DNA of 64,000 nt from Phoronis australis (lineage: Eukaryota; Phoronida; Phoronidae), in NCBI GenBank assembly GCA_002633005.1, contig NMRA01000321.1:182724-246723 (forward strand). Reading direction: 5' to 3'. The notes beneath the pieces were generated by a model. It made no database searches, was not told the origin of the DNA, and worked only from the letters and a program-made list of their open reading frames with translations. Positions within the stretch are counted from its first letter, which is position 1. Every line of letters begins with the position of its first letter. Below, piece after piece: positions 33,851 through 45,509 of the stretch. The position numbers and the translations under genes were made by a program.

Positions 33851-35615
33851 TTCGGAGAGTTCTCCTCGCGGTGTCGCTGCTGTACTAGTGGTGATTGAAT
33901 TGCGCATGTGTCGCTGTCTGCATGTAAACAGCTGCTAAAAGAGACGGATTTTTATCAAAATACGTCGTCGTGCTAAGCCTTATTATTGCTATTTTCCCTG
34001 ATGCAAGACTTCGACAGGTGGTCACAAATTCCCCAAAGACGTAAGATTACTACATTCGTGGAGAATTGCGGTCAAAAGGGTCAACCAACTGAGAAAAAGT
34101 GTGGGGATGACGAAGCCCCATTGAGAGACTACATAACGTTACTTAGTAAGTTTTCAGCAATCAAGTTTCTAACGACATCGTTCGGTGATGTTATTCCCAC
34201 CAGTTACGCCACTGAATAACGGATTTATTGAATGAAAATAAGTGTTTCTTTTCGGGAACTCACCCGGTACTCGGATGCCGAGTACGCTAGCAGCACATGT
34301 TTACATAATGTCCTGGGTGGGAATGCGCTCAATATAAGAGGTGTATGGTACGTGAAGAAGTCAGGGGTGACTTTTTCACAGCAGTTTCTCTTCAGAGCTA
34401 TGCTGTGTCCAATAAAATTATCTAGAAGAGTGAGTTCCCTTATTTTATAGCAGACCCCATCCCCAAGACTACCAGATTAGTTACCGAATTAAAGGAGCAT
34501 GCCACCCAAAAAACAACCTAATTTGTATCAATTTATATGGAGTAGTTCTACTCCATAACGACACCTACGGTTGCGTTACCTGACACCTGACGGCAGACGG
34601 AGGTGTTGAAATTATCCAATGACGCCATCGGCTTCACACGCAGTTTGTTCAGCAGTTCGCAACACGGGTTACTGGTGTCAGCTTATCGCTTGAAGTCATC
34701 GTTTAACGGCAATAAATCATCAAACTTCGATGTAAAACCCTTAAAAATACACCGAGTTTTTTTAAAAACTTGTTGTTTTATTTCGCTCTTACGGCTTTAT
34801 TGGTATTTGGACATTCCGTAGCCTACAAAGTTTGGCAGGCCAATAAGGTCCGTAGCAGGAATTTGGGGTCTGTTCGGAGATAATTTCGAAGTATTTTCCG
34901 TGAGATACAGACAGGAGAACACAGATCTGGGTTGTTTAGACTTGTAATGTTTTGATTTCTAAACACAAAACGCTTGTTATCCTGGCCAGTGGCTCGGAGC
35001 CCGATCAGGCCCGTCGCGGCCGGCCGGATTGACTCGTTATCCCGGCCAGTGGCTCGGAAACTGATCAGACATCACGAACATAAACCAGCCAAAGTTCATT
35101 GAAAACTAAACTTCCAGACAAGAAAATACTATACTAGTGAGCCAAAGTGATGTGCACCTGATTATGTTGGCGAATTAGGTACGAAACTGCAAATCTACTT
35201 ACTCGTCGGGGGCCACGAATTCAGGCTCCGCTTTGGCCACATCACCGTCAGGGCAGAAGTTGTACATTGACAATCATTATTTGAGTAATGTAAAAGGAAA
35301 TAAAGGTTCCCCTAACACCTAGCCATGGGATGGAAATCGAGTTGTTTCACAACTGTTTAAGCCAGCAAACACTAAATTAGCATGAGGTCACACGGCCTTG
35401 GTTTCCCGTCAATTAGTTTTATTGTACCAGAAGCCGGTAACGCAGTGATTTATCCATTGCTGGCTTCTGAAATAATTTGCACTCACGAACACTCCAAAGG
35501 CATTACAAATTGCATCTAATGAGACAGACTTTGCTTCATTTTTGTATAAATACATGTATTGGTCAGGGTGAGAATACTTCATTTTGAAACAGAACGCTCA
35601 GTAATAAACGTCAAC

Positions 35616-35790
35616 ATGGCAACTCGCAATCCCCGGACTTAGGACGAGCTAGAGCTCATCAGTCCCTACATCGCTGGTGGATCGTTAAGTTTTACAAGCT
35701 ATCAATTCGAACATGAATACATTGATGAAGAAATACTAGAAATCCGCCGTGAACAAGCTCAGACAACGGAACGTATGGAGTTATTTGATA
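35616..35790 (+). pseudogene. P2X7-C-terminal-like exon inside Kolobok copy 2
   Basis: ATG followed by the same MATRNP start, then frame damage, then SYQFEHEYIDEEILEIRREQAQ…ERMELF. Here the Tyr codon that is a stop in copy 1 is intact, but the splice donor seen in copies 1 and 3 has become 'gataagcc'. Confidence 0.42.
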
Positions 35791-36011
35791 AGCCGGCATT
35801 CGTCAGGCACTGTCGACGTCTGCAGGCCACAGACACGGAGATGTTTCACGGCCTCATACTTGCTATTTACAGCGTGAATTTCATTCTTCACTACCATGAG
35901 CCACTTCCTAAGCATTTCGGACTTTCGAGGAAGTAAAAAAACGATATACCCGCTTTTCTCGCAGCTGCTTAGTTCGGACAAGCGGGAACACTGCATCATA
36001 GCGGCATTCAC
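35781..36011 (-). pseudogene. THAP zinc-finger remnant inside Kolobok copy 2
   Basis: The minus-strand reading MNAAMMQC… is followed by a frame-shifted start region. It then reads VFLLPRKSEMLRKWLMVVKNE, NSKYEAVKHLRVCGL and stops making sense before the expected HF. The (F/L)-x-LP, KW and VCG positions match the intact finger in copy 3. The ATG in MNAA is kept here and is CTG in copy 3. Confidence 0.65.
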
Positions 36012-36172
36012 TCTGCATATGAACCACTGACGTCGCTAGCGTCGTTTCTCACCTTCCTCACAGGTTAACGCGACACCTCTTGGCAAGGTATGGTCGACCG
36101 TATGCGAGGCGAAGTGGATATAGACCGATTAAGACGGCAAAAAAGACTAATTCAATCGGGTGGCATTCTCCT

Positions 36173-38447
36173 TTAACATGAATAAGCTATTCAGTAAACG
36201 TCGTAACATTGTATTGGAATAAAAATTGTCACCTGGAATGAATTTTACTTGAGGTCAGAAGCACATTTTTGGTGTCGTGAAAAATGCACATTGTTAAATC
36301 ACTTTTAGCCTGTTTCACATATTTTAATTCAGATCTTAAACAAGACATGGGTACAAAGGTTATTAATTTCTACATATAAACATGAAGATGAAACGTCAAG
36401 TATGTTCTGCCTGACTAAAGTAGTTTTGTCTTGTCTTTTCTTTTATACTTTGCTAGTATTTCTCTGACTATTCTGTTACAGGTGAGAGAAAACTATTGAA
36501 ACCATCCAGCTGTCCGTCTATTTCACCTTTGGACACATTGAAAAGCAATCCTTCATCAATAACTTGAGAGAATTGAATGTTATTCAGAAATTCATCACCT
36601 GATATGCCTGATTATGGACTCCCTCGTAATGTTGTTTCTTTCTGTGCTTTTTCAGTTTGCCATTTGTTTTTAAATACGCTGATAATTGTTTATTCTTGAA
36701 TCTTGTGCATAGCAGATTATTATCCAGCTAGCTTCAATTGAAAACATAATTTTCTTGCACCTGGAACTTTTGTTGCGGACAAGTTAACACAAAACTTAAA
36801 ATTGTTCAAAGGCCTTCATAAGAAAGCTCTAAAAATAATTACACACACAAACAAATCAAAATAATGCAAACAAATGGAATACTTCATTTTGATCGCTGCA
36901 CGTTTTTAGAGGTCAACAGGAAACTGACAATTCGCAAGCGTAATCGGTAATCATTACAGCTTTATAAAGAATAAGCACAACTGTACTGTGTGGGGCGTTA
37001 AAACTGAGGAAATATTGTGGTTTCAATAAGTAGTGACAAAATTGCCGGTTCATGAAAAAAATATTCGATCACCAAAGTGTAACATTAACGGGCTTTCTAC
37101 TGACAATCGATGGAGTCACTGAATATCATTTCCCATAATTTGTACCAAATTGAAAAGTTTTTACCACTACTATAATACCTTTCTTATGAAAGGAAAAAGT
37201 TACTCAGTGAGAAAGGAAAGGTATTTATACCAGATGCTTTTGGTTTTCATTTCACTGGGATCTAGTTTCAATGGCCTATAGAAGAGCTTGTAAAAAGGTC
37301 CAGTTTCGGCACCTGGCTTTCCTTCATGTAACCTGTTTCAGTCTCAATAACATCTACAATTAGATCCTTAAAGGTAAACACAACAGCATGTCACTTGATT
37401 CGTTTTGTGCCTAAAATCTGACCCTGAACTAGACTAGAGTGTCACTAGGTCTTCTTAGCTTCAATCCATCATGTTTCTTCCAGGAAAGAAAATAAGCTAT
37501 TGTCCGCACATGACTTATTGCCTATGAAAGGGCATCCTCACCAACGAGGCCGACTTGTGTAGCAGTCAAATATAGTTCCTCTTCATACACCAACAATCCA
37601 CTGGCACGTTGTCTTATGGCACCTTCGTACTGCGATTCACATTTCTCCAGAGCCACTGAATTTTACAGTGTGCCAAGCAGCACTGCTGGTGTGTGGAAAT
37701 GCTGCGGGAAAAGAAAGGAGAAACAAAGCTTATCTATGTTGCGGCTTGAAGTGGCCTTAAAATATCACTGAACCTCGAACAAATATTGAATTAATATGAA
37801 TAATTAAGTACTACAGGTTGGGTCAAAAATGGTACCCCTGTTTTTCAAAAATATGATATGTTGACTGCTCTACAATTTCACACAAAATTGAATAATTACT
37901 ATTTTCAGAAACCAAGGGTGTATATAATAAGTACTGTATAAAACTGCGTCATTATTTTTCATTCGTAGCCATAACAATTCTTTAAACGCATCCCTTGTCT
38001 GCAAAATATACAAGGTTTTTGAGACAACTTCAAACCTTTGTTACCCATTTTCAAGTCTTTTATCGTTGATACTTTCAGCAAGTTTAAACTCTGATTACAG
38101 ATTCATGGGTCAGTCAAACATACTTCTAGTCCAAGGCTGAGGGAACCGTTTCTGAGACTTTATTTTTCTTCTAATAGAAGATATGAAGACTTGGGTCATT
38201 TAAAAATGATGGATAAATGGATAATATTAATCTTTCTGTTGTTTAAGAGTAATTACAAATCATAAGGCGCCTTCAAAAATGCAATTTTCACAAAAAATGG
38301 CAGTCTTTTGAATTGATAAACGACTTGCAACATTTCAAGGCATGAGTTAAGACTATGGCAGTCACGGAGAATTCAGAAAATGTATTATGTTTTTATGAGT
38401 TTACAATTGAAATAAACTTGAAGGAACTTCATGAAGGTTGAGAAAAG
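36173..38447. other. Core/right flank of the composite, no gene recognised
   Basis: AT-rich with no long open frame. Small A/G-rich and T-rich runs occur (for example 37160-37220). Nothing coding could be supported. Confidence 0.45.
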
Positions 38448-38645
38448 TTGATCTAGCTCAAATTTTGAGTGTCATTCTCTTGGCTCCCATGACCATACCC
38501 ACCATAGCGAACCTGCCAGACGGCCATTTCATAGCATGAGGATACCCATAGACCACTGTGGTATCAAAGAAAATTGGTTATCTTTTCATGCCCAAAAAGC
38601 TCTGGGATCCCGTTCTATTAAGTCGCCACTCAAAATACTGGCGTA
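38448..38645 (-). repeat. Right terminal inverted repeat of the composite
   Basis: Reverse complement of 31550-31745 with scattered mismatches. It ends outward near 'gccactcaaaatactgg', where similarity to the left end fades. Confidence 0.88.
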
Positions 38646-39229
38646 CATGTAGGTCAATTGTTTTACCACGCTTTTGATGTTCGGTCGTCGTGCTGTACGG
38701 TTAATGCATACTGGGGTGTACTTGCTATCGTCTCACGAGCTCTTTGGGTATGCTGTTACATCGCTTTGCGAAAGATGACATAACTGAGAACTGCATTTTT
38801 GAAGCCAGAAGCCTCGCGAGTTTTGGCCTCTACAATGACTGGAGGCCCTTCATCTACAGTCACCTGTGTTTCCAAAGGTATCTCCTGAGCGTGCAATTCC
38901 GGGAACTAGAAGTCATTTGCCCTGTGCTGGTGTTGTCGCCAGACAAGAGCCTGCAAGCAGCCCTTCAGCGATGTTGAGTAGTTGGAGTGAATCATTGAGG
39001 TCCAGCTTACACCTGGTGAGGAGGATAGTTTGTTGTGTAATGAACAAGCCAGTGAGCCAGTGATCCAAACGTTGATTAGTTTATTGTGTACTTGACTAAA
39101 GTATTGGAGGTGCCAGAAGGTGCTAGGCGACGGAGTCACGCTTTATTATGTAAGCGCTTTGGGTGCTCATGTCACCGTCCAATGGGAATAGGATAGGCAT
39201 TCCATCGAGTTTGGTATAACAGTGCCTAC

Positions 39230-39438
39230 CTTGTATTTGCACTAAGACTTCTCACCACGTCTGTCCCCAGTCTCTGACTCATACCTCTCATATCTGTCTG
39301 GACGTATTCTGCCTCCCTATAGTACGGCTGAAACATAAATCCACTCACTGACTGTTCGTGAAAAAAATCCTCATCAATATTGCTATGAACAACGTCTCCG
39401 TCACTGTGTCTGTGATATGGCTCGCCGGCTCCTGCCAT
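39230..39438 (-). CDS. Possible first exon of a P2X7-C-terminal-like gene
   Basis: On the minus strand, an ATG in good context opens MAGAGEPYHRHSDGDVVHSN. An acidic part follows, then SGFMFQPYYREAEYVQ and MSQRLGTD, ending at a strong donor (acaag|gtaggc). The F-x-FQP-Y-EAEY block resembles the YQFEPEYTD block of the Kolobok-borne exons, and R-x-GTD would normally precede a WC-x-CG-C zinc motif. Shifting the frame after GTD gives Trp and a Cys-Lys-Tyr-Lys end just before the donor, hinting at a recent indel. No downstream exon was recognised. The call is weak. Confidence 0.35.
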
Positions 39439-39969
39439 TTCCAGGCTTACAAACTGAACGATTCTTAAATACAACGTAATTGAGTTATCTGACAACATAG
39501 CTTATTGTTGGATACTAGTTGTTGGGAAGTGATGATGACAATTTTGGAAACAACAGTGGAACAGATCCTCGAACTCAGTTTCAAAATGGCGGGAATTTAT
39601 TAAACCCTAAACGTCACTTCTATAGTCGTGCTCGCATAACCAACAAAATTACTGGAACCGGTAACTAACTAAGACATAAATCTGAGATAATTAACGAACC
39701 GTGTTTTCACTAAAAATGACATAAAAACGTTGTCTTCTCTTTTAAAGATTTCCCACCATCTCCCTGTGTCTCAAAACTAATTTTATTATTCCATCTTTAC
39801 AGATTTAATAGCCTTTAGTACACCTGTTGTTACGAAACCAACCAAAAATTTTAAAAATATATTTTTCTGTTTGTTCGGAATGTGTGGAAGACCGCCTCCG
39901 CCGTTGTTGGTTTACCAGTGCGATACTGAGGAGTTGTGAAGAAAGTCCGCGGAGAGACGCCTTTTTCAG

Positions 39970-40317
39970 AGGTGCGTTTGTGGAAACTGTGGTAACAACA
40001 ACTTGACTGAGAACGTATCTGTGTTCAAATTTCCTAATTACGTGAAAGTTGCACAGAAATGGCATCGGTTTGTCATGGGCGGCGCACAATAGAGGGCTGG
40101 GGGAGGGCTATAGCCCCACGTTTTCGGTGCTAAGTCGCCCATGGTTTATAGGCGGGGCACCACAGGGGAGCTGGGGGGCTTTAGCCCCCACTTTTTTCAG
40201 TGCTGCGCCGCGAGTGAGGAGTGTCAGTGCGGAAGCCACACTTTGATCGACACATTTCAAAGAATCGTGTTTTGACCACACACATAAGCGGCGTTACAAT
40301 GAAGGACACGCCACCAA
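39970..40317 (+). pseudogene. THAP-domain exon, interrupted and with a stop at a zinc Cys
   Basis: From the acceptor 'ctttttcag' the frame reads RCVCGNCGNNN, with CVCGNC as the C-x4-C pair. It continues VSVFKFPNYVKVAQKWHRFV, the usual FKFP and KW positions, then hits TAG at 40090 inside an inserted block. After the insert it resumes in another frame as EATL, then TGA (40244) exactly where the third zinc ligand Cys should be, then STHFKESCFD (the HF step) and a donor (ccaa|gtaagtg). The order and spacing are those of a C2CH THAP finger, but the insertion and the Cys-to-stop change make it inactive unless the insert is spliced or the TGA is misread. Confidence 0.8.
40078..40215. repeat. Two-unit hairpin insertion within the THAP exon
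   Basis: Two ~70-bp related units lie in tandem. Each has 'gggctatagcccc'/'ggggggctttagccccc' hairpins and ends in 'cggtgctaagtcgcc' or 'cagtgctgcgccgc'. The block splits the THAP frame between the KW and the C-x-x-H steps. Its length leaves the two halves in different frames. Confidence 0.65.
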
Positions 40318-40319
40318 GT

Positions 40320-42825
40320 AAGTGCATTTCCAAGTTTTGTAAATAACGAACAAACTGCTTCCATTCTAGGGCGAGTAATGCCAGGTACTGGATCAAGTAG
40401 GCGTATGCACATTGTGTTTAGACGGTGCTCATTCCATCATGGCAATAGTGAATACAAGTAACCCAGGTTTACTGTGACCTTTTTCAGTAATTATTAAGTG
40501 TCTATTTTGTGAATATTGACCACCACTTGGTCGAGATGGTTGGTGCTCACATATGTCTCCGGCATTTCTCGTGCAAGCGGGTCGAGTTCATACGGCCAGA
40601 AAGCCCACGAAAGTTCGCGAAATGGGAAATTGAATTCAATGTTTGATTTGTCAAGTACTTAAGTGTGATGCCCGTATCCACTCTCCTTTCTGTCTTGCAT
40701 AATAATTGTCCAATTCTCGCCAAATATCGTCCTTGTCTTCTAACCTGCAGTGTTCCTACTTGCAAATGATTGTCAAGCGGCCAACCATCTTCCACCCATT
40801 GCATCATTTGGCGGGAAACTTAGAAATAAGTAATTTTTGTTCAAAATTAAAAGATTTGCGACTCTTTTGCATAAAAAGTGCCTATTTAGTAAGATGTTAT
40901 GGTATTCGATTCATAATAGCAAACTGAACCCTGAATAAGTAAGAAAATGCATGATGGGAACTCTTTAAGTTTCCTATTTTTAAGAGCATGTATGAAGCTT
41001 CGTCTACTTAACAAAAGACTACATAAGCCTCCTGATACAGACCATTTCCTGTTATTGTATCTAAGTGGACCTTTATCTACAAAATGCATTTACTTAATAG
41101 TCTCTTTTAGAAGTGGAACAAGCCTCTGCCCTGTTTCTTTCCCAGCTCAGAAGGCAATGCTGATCACTGGTTGGTTCCATCCTCCTTTGGATATTCGGAA
41201 TAATGCAATCCTTTGCTTGCGATGATCCAACTACGTGTAGTCCTCCTTCTAACGTTTGATATCGAAGCCTACCTAATTAGATAACCAGCTTGTTTTCGAA
41301 AAACAACAAGGCAATATATTTTGATTGGACACTGAACATTGAAAACACCCTGCTTTGGATTTCTGTAATAACGCAATCCTTTGTTTGTAATGCTCCAACT
41401 ACGTGTAGACCTTCATCTTAGGTTTGATATCGTAATTAGACAACCAACTCATTTTCAAAGAATAGGCAATACATTCTGTTAGGATCCCAAATCTTGAAAA
41501 CTGTAAGCTTCACCTAATACCTAAGTCGTTTTCCACGATTTCTCTAATAAAGCGTAAGTTCTCTTGTACTAGTATTTTCCCATGGATCGCCTCTGGCAAT
41601 TATTTTAGTTAAACAATCATGTATATGATACGTGCTATTTCTTGTACATACAACACATTTGGCTGGCGTGCTCGTTAAAGCAAATGTGCCGCGTCTCTCA
41701 GACAATATGGGTTTCAAGTTTTATCTTTCAACATTTGAAATCCTTGCAAGAGATTGAGAATAAATCCATCCATATACATGTACGTATTATTAGAATACCA
41801 ATAGACTTGTCTCGTTAGTTGTTTGTGAACGTACAATGTTTAGGATCTTACAGCAAAAATATACATCCTTATATATTACATGTATATTGTACCGTAGTTG
41901 CATTGTATATGGTTATACACTTTCGAAATATTGCATTTTTTCATCGACGAACCAATTAAACAACAAATTATTGGTTTGCTAACAGTTGTTCCACTGTATT
42001 TTATAAAAATCGTAACATGTATTTTCTAATGACAATTTCGATACCGGACAATTTTAAAGGACCCAGTGACGTAACAGTTGCAGTCACTGACACTGACTAC
42101 GACCGCAGTGAGAACGAAAGGGTAGGGATGTACAGGCGTGTAGCAAGTTGTCTTGAATAGAACGAATATTTCACGAGTTAAGGAGAATTGTTAGTGCACC
42201 ATTTAAACCTTCCTGGGTACCGGGGATGGCAGAAAAAAATACAACTGATCACGTGCATGTTTGAAACATGTGTTTGTTGCGGACATTCGATTTAAGCAAA
42301 TGCACATCAATCGATATCAATTATTCGAGTACGTGTACGTATCAGGAAACCACTGAAACAGTGTTTGCTCTATGGGAGGTTATATTTCGTGAATGCTTTT
42401 GAAGGGACCTTAACGACTATATGAGGATGATCGATTTCTGAGATCAGCTTCAGCCCAGCACCGACCCTATCGCCCTCTTGGCTGCATTCTACAACGTTTA
42501 GCTGTCGACGATATATAACACACCATTTTCATCTACATGCAATTAAACTATTTAAATCTCGGACCTTGATGTCAGCAAATAGCCCCGACGAATCATTTGA
42601 ACAACGAAGTCGGCAGGTCTATCTTTGCTTGCTCTGGACAAGCGCTCGACTCCAAATAGAAATAATATTACTGATTAGGTCAACAACCATCTCAGTATTG
42701 CTTGTCAGTAGAAAAGGCATTGTCGCCTAGTGTGATAGGTGCCCACATTTTTGCTCCTTGGTCCACTCCGCTAAGCCTTGAGTCCTTTTTCTAAGTCCTT
42801 AGCTGGGATTTAAACATATATTGGT
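40320..42825. other. Region after the THAP exon, no further exon recognised
   Basis: A short duplication occurs here: 'ggatattcggaataatgcaatcctttgc…ccaactacgtgtag' near 41195 recurs near 41357. An 86-codon minus frame at 40547-40807 has no known domain. Downstream exons for the THAP gene were looked for without success. Confidence 0.45.
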
Positions 42826-42830
42826 AGCAC

Positions 42831-42910
42831 GTGACCAGTGCAATAGGCCCACATGCGCGATCTGCGCACGTCTGGTACAACGTGTATTAGTCTGCCTGTA
42901 ATTACTTTCA
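42831..42910 (-). repeat. ~110-bp dispersed repeat, copy 2 of 3
   Basis: Matches 53652-53759 in the same orientation: 'ccagtgcaat', 'ggcccacatgcg', 'ctgcgcacgtctggtacaa', 'cgtgtat', 'gcctg', 'aatta'. Confidence 0.72.
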
Positions 42911-43393
42911 TACTGTGTGTCAGTTCATAGACAGAACGCTGAACCAATTACTGACGGCAGTGAGTATGACTTATACTTTTTTCAGGTTTCATAAACAAAC
43001 ATCTTAGATGCATACTATATTATGTCTTACATGATACATGTATTAGTATGAGATTAATCAGAAGGACCAAAACGTCTGAAAGTTGTACCTTGCTTTGTTG
43101 TCAATTGCAAAAGAGTGAAGCCAGTCCATTAGATTTGACATTTTCCCGGCTATACACTTGACGGTTGAATAGTCCCTAAGAAAAGAAAGACGTCTTCGCC
43201 GAGCGTTATCCAAATCACCTCACTCTTCTCTGACGAGTGAATTACATAACATTGAAAACAGAGTTTTGTAAGACACCATATTCTGGACGCAGCCGATAAT
43301 TTTTCCATCTTCAGTGCACAAATAAATAGTTCTTTCACAACTAATTTTGATACACCCAACTCAAAATGACCATTATGAAACGCTTTTAATTAC

Positions 43394-44265
43394 AGACTAT
43401 ATATTCTTTAAAGTAAAACTCAATTTAAAACTGTAAAGGAACCCCACAAAAGATAGTTGACGGAGTTAGCGGGTCACTTAGCAACCCATGTAAAAGGGTC
43501 ACACTTGCTGGAAAGATTCCTCTTAATTACATGTTCCTTCACCTTTCAATTTCAGAACTGACAAGTCATGCAACAGGCCTGTCCCAGATTACACAGCGTC
43601 ATTCGAATCTCGTTGTATGTACATGTATACAAAATGCCGCGAGCATCTGCCATGCAAGATTCCTGACTCGTTTTCGTGCGTTTGGAGTGTCACGTGCCAA
43701 CGAAGTACTACTGCTGTGCTGTCGGCTTCATCTCCGATTTGAGAAAGATCGATAAACTTGAGACAAATACCCGTTGATGCGTGACGTGAAATCCTTCGCC
43801 TTCCCGACGTCAACGAGAGACATTTAAATTTGCCTATGCCCGAAATGACATCACGAGCTTTCTTATCTGCGTTAGAAAGAAAAGTTCTATGCCTGTGAAA
43901 TCCAAAACGGTCATTGAATACATGTATATACCTTCACGTCGCTGCCGTGACTTCTCCAGAAAGGTTGCTAAGGAGAGAACATTCCTATAATCATTCCTAA
44001 GGAACTGTTCAACGTATCACGGCACATAACGATCAGCACACTAGTGCAAATCCCCACAGAAACCTTTTTCATTCTTAATCAGAATGACAGTTTGACCAAT
44101 TTTACTTCGTTTCTTCACATTCAATACCTTCAGAATCCGAAATTATTTACAATGTTGAAGCTTTGGTTGCAACATGGCAAAAGGTCAAAAGGACGGCTTC
44201 CCAAGAATGTCTGTCGAGCGTTTAAGGAGGTACATGTACATGTAGAAATAACGGGATTTCAAGAA
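43394..44265 (+). repeat. ~0.9-kb direct duplication, copy A
   Basis: Colinear with 44597-45509 over its length: 'agttgacggagttagc', 'aaagggtcacact', 'ctgtcccagattacacagcg', 'ccaacgaagta', 'gataaact', 'ggttgcaacatgg'. The two copies are ~1.2 kb apart in the same orientation and have diverged to roughly 75-80% by eye. Confidence 0.85.
43690..43870 (+). pseudogene. Possible THAP-like remnant in duplication copy A
   Basis: The reading PTKYYCCAVG…LRKIDKLE…FAFPT resembles the start of a THAP finger (C-x-x-x-(G/C) then F-x-FP). It contains several stops and has lost the initial ATG (acg). The idea rests on comparing both copies and is weak. Confidence 0.3.
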
Positions 44266-44299
44266 CAACGTGACTTGTTCCCTGGGGGGGCTTTCAGCA

Positions 44300-44590
44300 T
44301 ATGGTTGCTTTTTTCTAGTATATTTCATGCGCGCACCCAGACTTTAATATTTTAATATGGGGGGGGGCTCGAATTTCTGGCGATGTGGAACTTTTGCTGA
44401 CAAAAAACTGAGCGGGAGGACTAAAAAACGGGGTACCGCCTTCACTTTGCGTCTGCTCATTTTTAGTGGACTTTTGTCTCGTGTTCTCGGATTTTTTGTT
44501 TCTCTAAGGCGGACCTTTTTGCCCCCTTAGCCAAATGTGAGGGCCTGTTCGAGTTCCCGAGCCCCCCGGGTGCGCGCATATTATGAAATA
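44300..44590. mobile_element. MITE-like insert between the two duplicated blocks
   Basis: The ends are imperfectly inverted: left 'tatatttcatgcgcgcacccag…gggggggctcg', right 'cgagccccccgggtgcgcgcatattatgaaatat'. A related copy is at 50455-50690. It has no coding capacity and separates the tandem 0.9-kb copies. Confidence 0.6.
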
Positions 44591-44596
44591 TTTTAC

Positions 44597-45509
44597 AGAC
44601 TATTATTTAAAGTAAAATTCAATATTCAGGAATCCCCAAAGCGGTAGTTGACGGAGTTAGCAGGTTACATGTATTTAGCAACCTCTGCAAAAGGGTCACA
44701 CTTTTGGCACGATTCCCCTAAAATGCCATCACTTCATATTTTCAGGACTGAGAAGTCATTCTTACAAGGCTGTCCCAGATTACACAGCGAGCGACGTTTG
44801 TACCTCGCTCTACTTACCCACAATGCCGTAAACATCCGTCGGTCACATTTGCTCCCTCGTTTTCGTGTCATTGAGGTTTCACACGTTATTTGTTCGTATC
44901 TGATTATTTACAGTTTTTTTTTCTCGGTTGCTGCTCTGTCCGTACGTCCAATGCCAACGAAGTATTACGCAGGTGCTGTGGGCTGCACGACGTGAGAAAG
45001 TCTGATAAACTGGACAAAAATCCGTGGATGCGTGATGTGAAATTCTTCGTCATCTCGACATTAACGAAAGACACGAAAATGTGCCTGAGTTCCAAAATGA
45101 GGTGACGCACTTACATGTATCTCCGTGCTATCGCCGTATAATCCAGGACCGTCCTATTACCTTCACGTTGCCGCTGTGCTTTCTTCAGGCGGCTTGCTAA
45201 GTAGAAAATATTCCTATAACCGTTCCTAAGAAACTGTTCAAATTTTGCCACCACATCATAAAATGATCAGCATCCTCCAAAGTCCCAACGTGGCAGGTTT
45301 CATTCTCTAATCAAAGTCAGTTTGAGCAATTTTACCCTGTATCTTCACATTTCATACCTGCACATTGCAAAGGACTCCGAAATTACCTACAATTTTGAAG
45401 CGTTGGTTGCAACATGGTATCTCTTCCTGTAGGCTTGTCGGAGGCCTATCGACTTCAAAAGCATTGCGATAAATATAACTACAGTTGACAAAACGCGTGG
45501 ATTTCGTTG
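44597..45509 (+). repeat. ~0.9-kb direct duplication, copy B
   Basis: Second copy of 43394-44265. It has small insertions relative to A, for example 'ttatttgttcgtatctgattatttacag' near 44886-44914, which shows that the copies have drifted independently. Confidence 0.85.
44950..45110 (+). pseudogene. Possible THAP-like remnant in duplication copy B
   Basis: An ATG opens MPTKYYAGAVGC, then a stop. A shifted frame continues KLDKNPWMRDVKFF. Comparison with copy A suggests an ancestral 'MPTKYYC-AVGC…W…VKFF-FPT' order, compatible with a THAP N-terminus. The HF step is not seen. Confidence 0.33.

Larger units (their letters stand above)
34493..36172. mobile_element. Kolobok-like DNA transposon, copy 2 (1,680 bp)
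   Basis: Bounded exactly by TTAA on both sides (34489-34492, 36173-36176), with the same AGGAGCATGCCACCC end and its complement GGTGGCATTCTCCT. It aligns with copy 1 at 14764-16425 over the full length, apparently near 90% identity by eye, with small indels. The shared length and differing point mutations show both are copies of one ~1.67-kb master. It is nested in the foldback-like composite. Confidence 0.78.
31550..38645. mobile_element. Candidate foldback-type composite element (~7.1 kb)
   Basis: The outermost 195 bp at the left (31550-31745) reappears as reverse complement at 38448-38645. Just inside the left end are ~140-bp tandem units (to ~32430), and the same units recur inverted at 33512-33850. 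Long inverted arms built of tandem direct repeats around a core are the defining structure of Foldback elements. A Kolobok-like copy (34493-36172) has inserted later. No transposase was recognised in the core, and no target duplication was found. Confidence 0.55.

Noticed and set aside
38744-39063. Overlapping plus-strand frames just right of the composite end, considered as a P2X7-like zinc module
   Set aside because: A CC pair (VCC) and nearby residues were the only resemblance. Neither strand gives the expected WC-x-CG-C order.
44904-45110. Minus-strand frame MRHLILELRHIFVSF…
   Set aside because: Antisense shadow of the duplicated block; the corresponding frame is not open in copy A.
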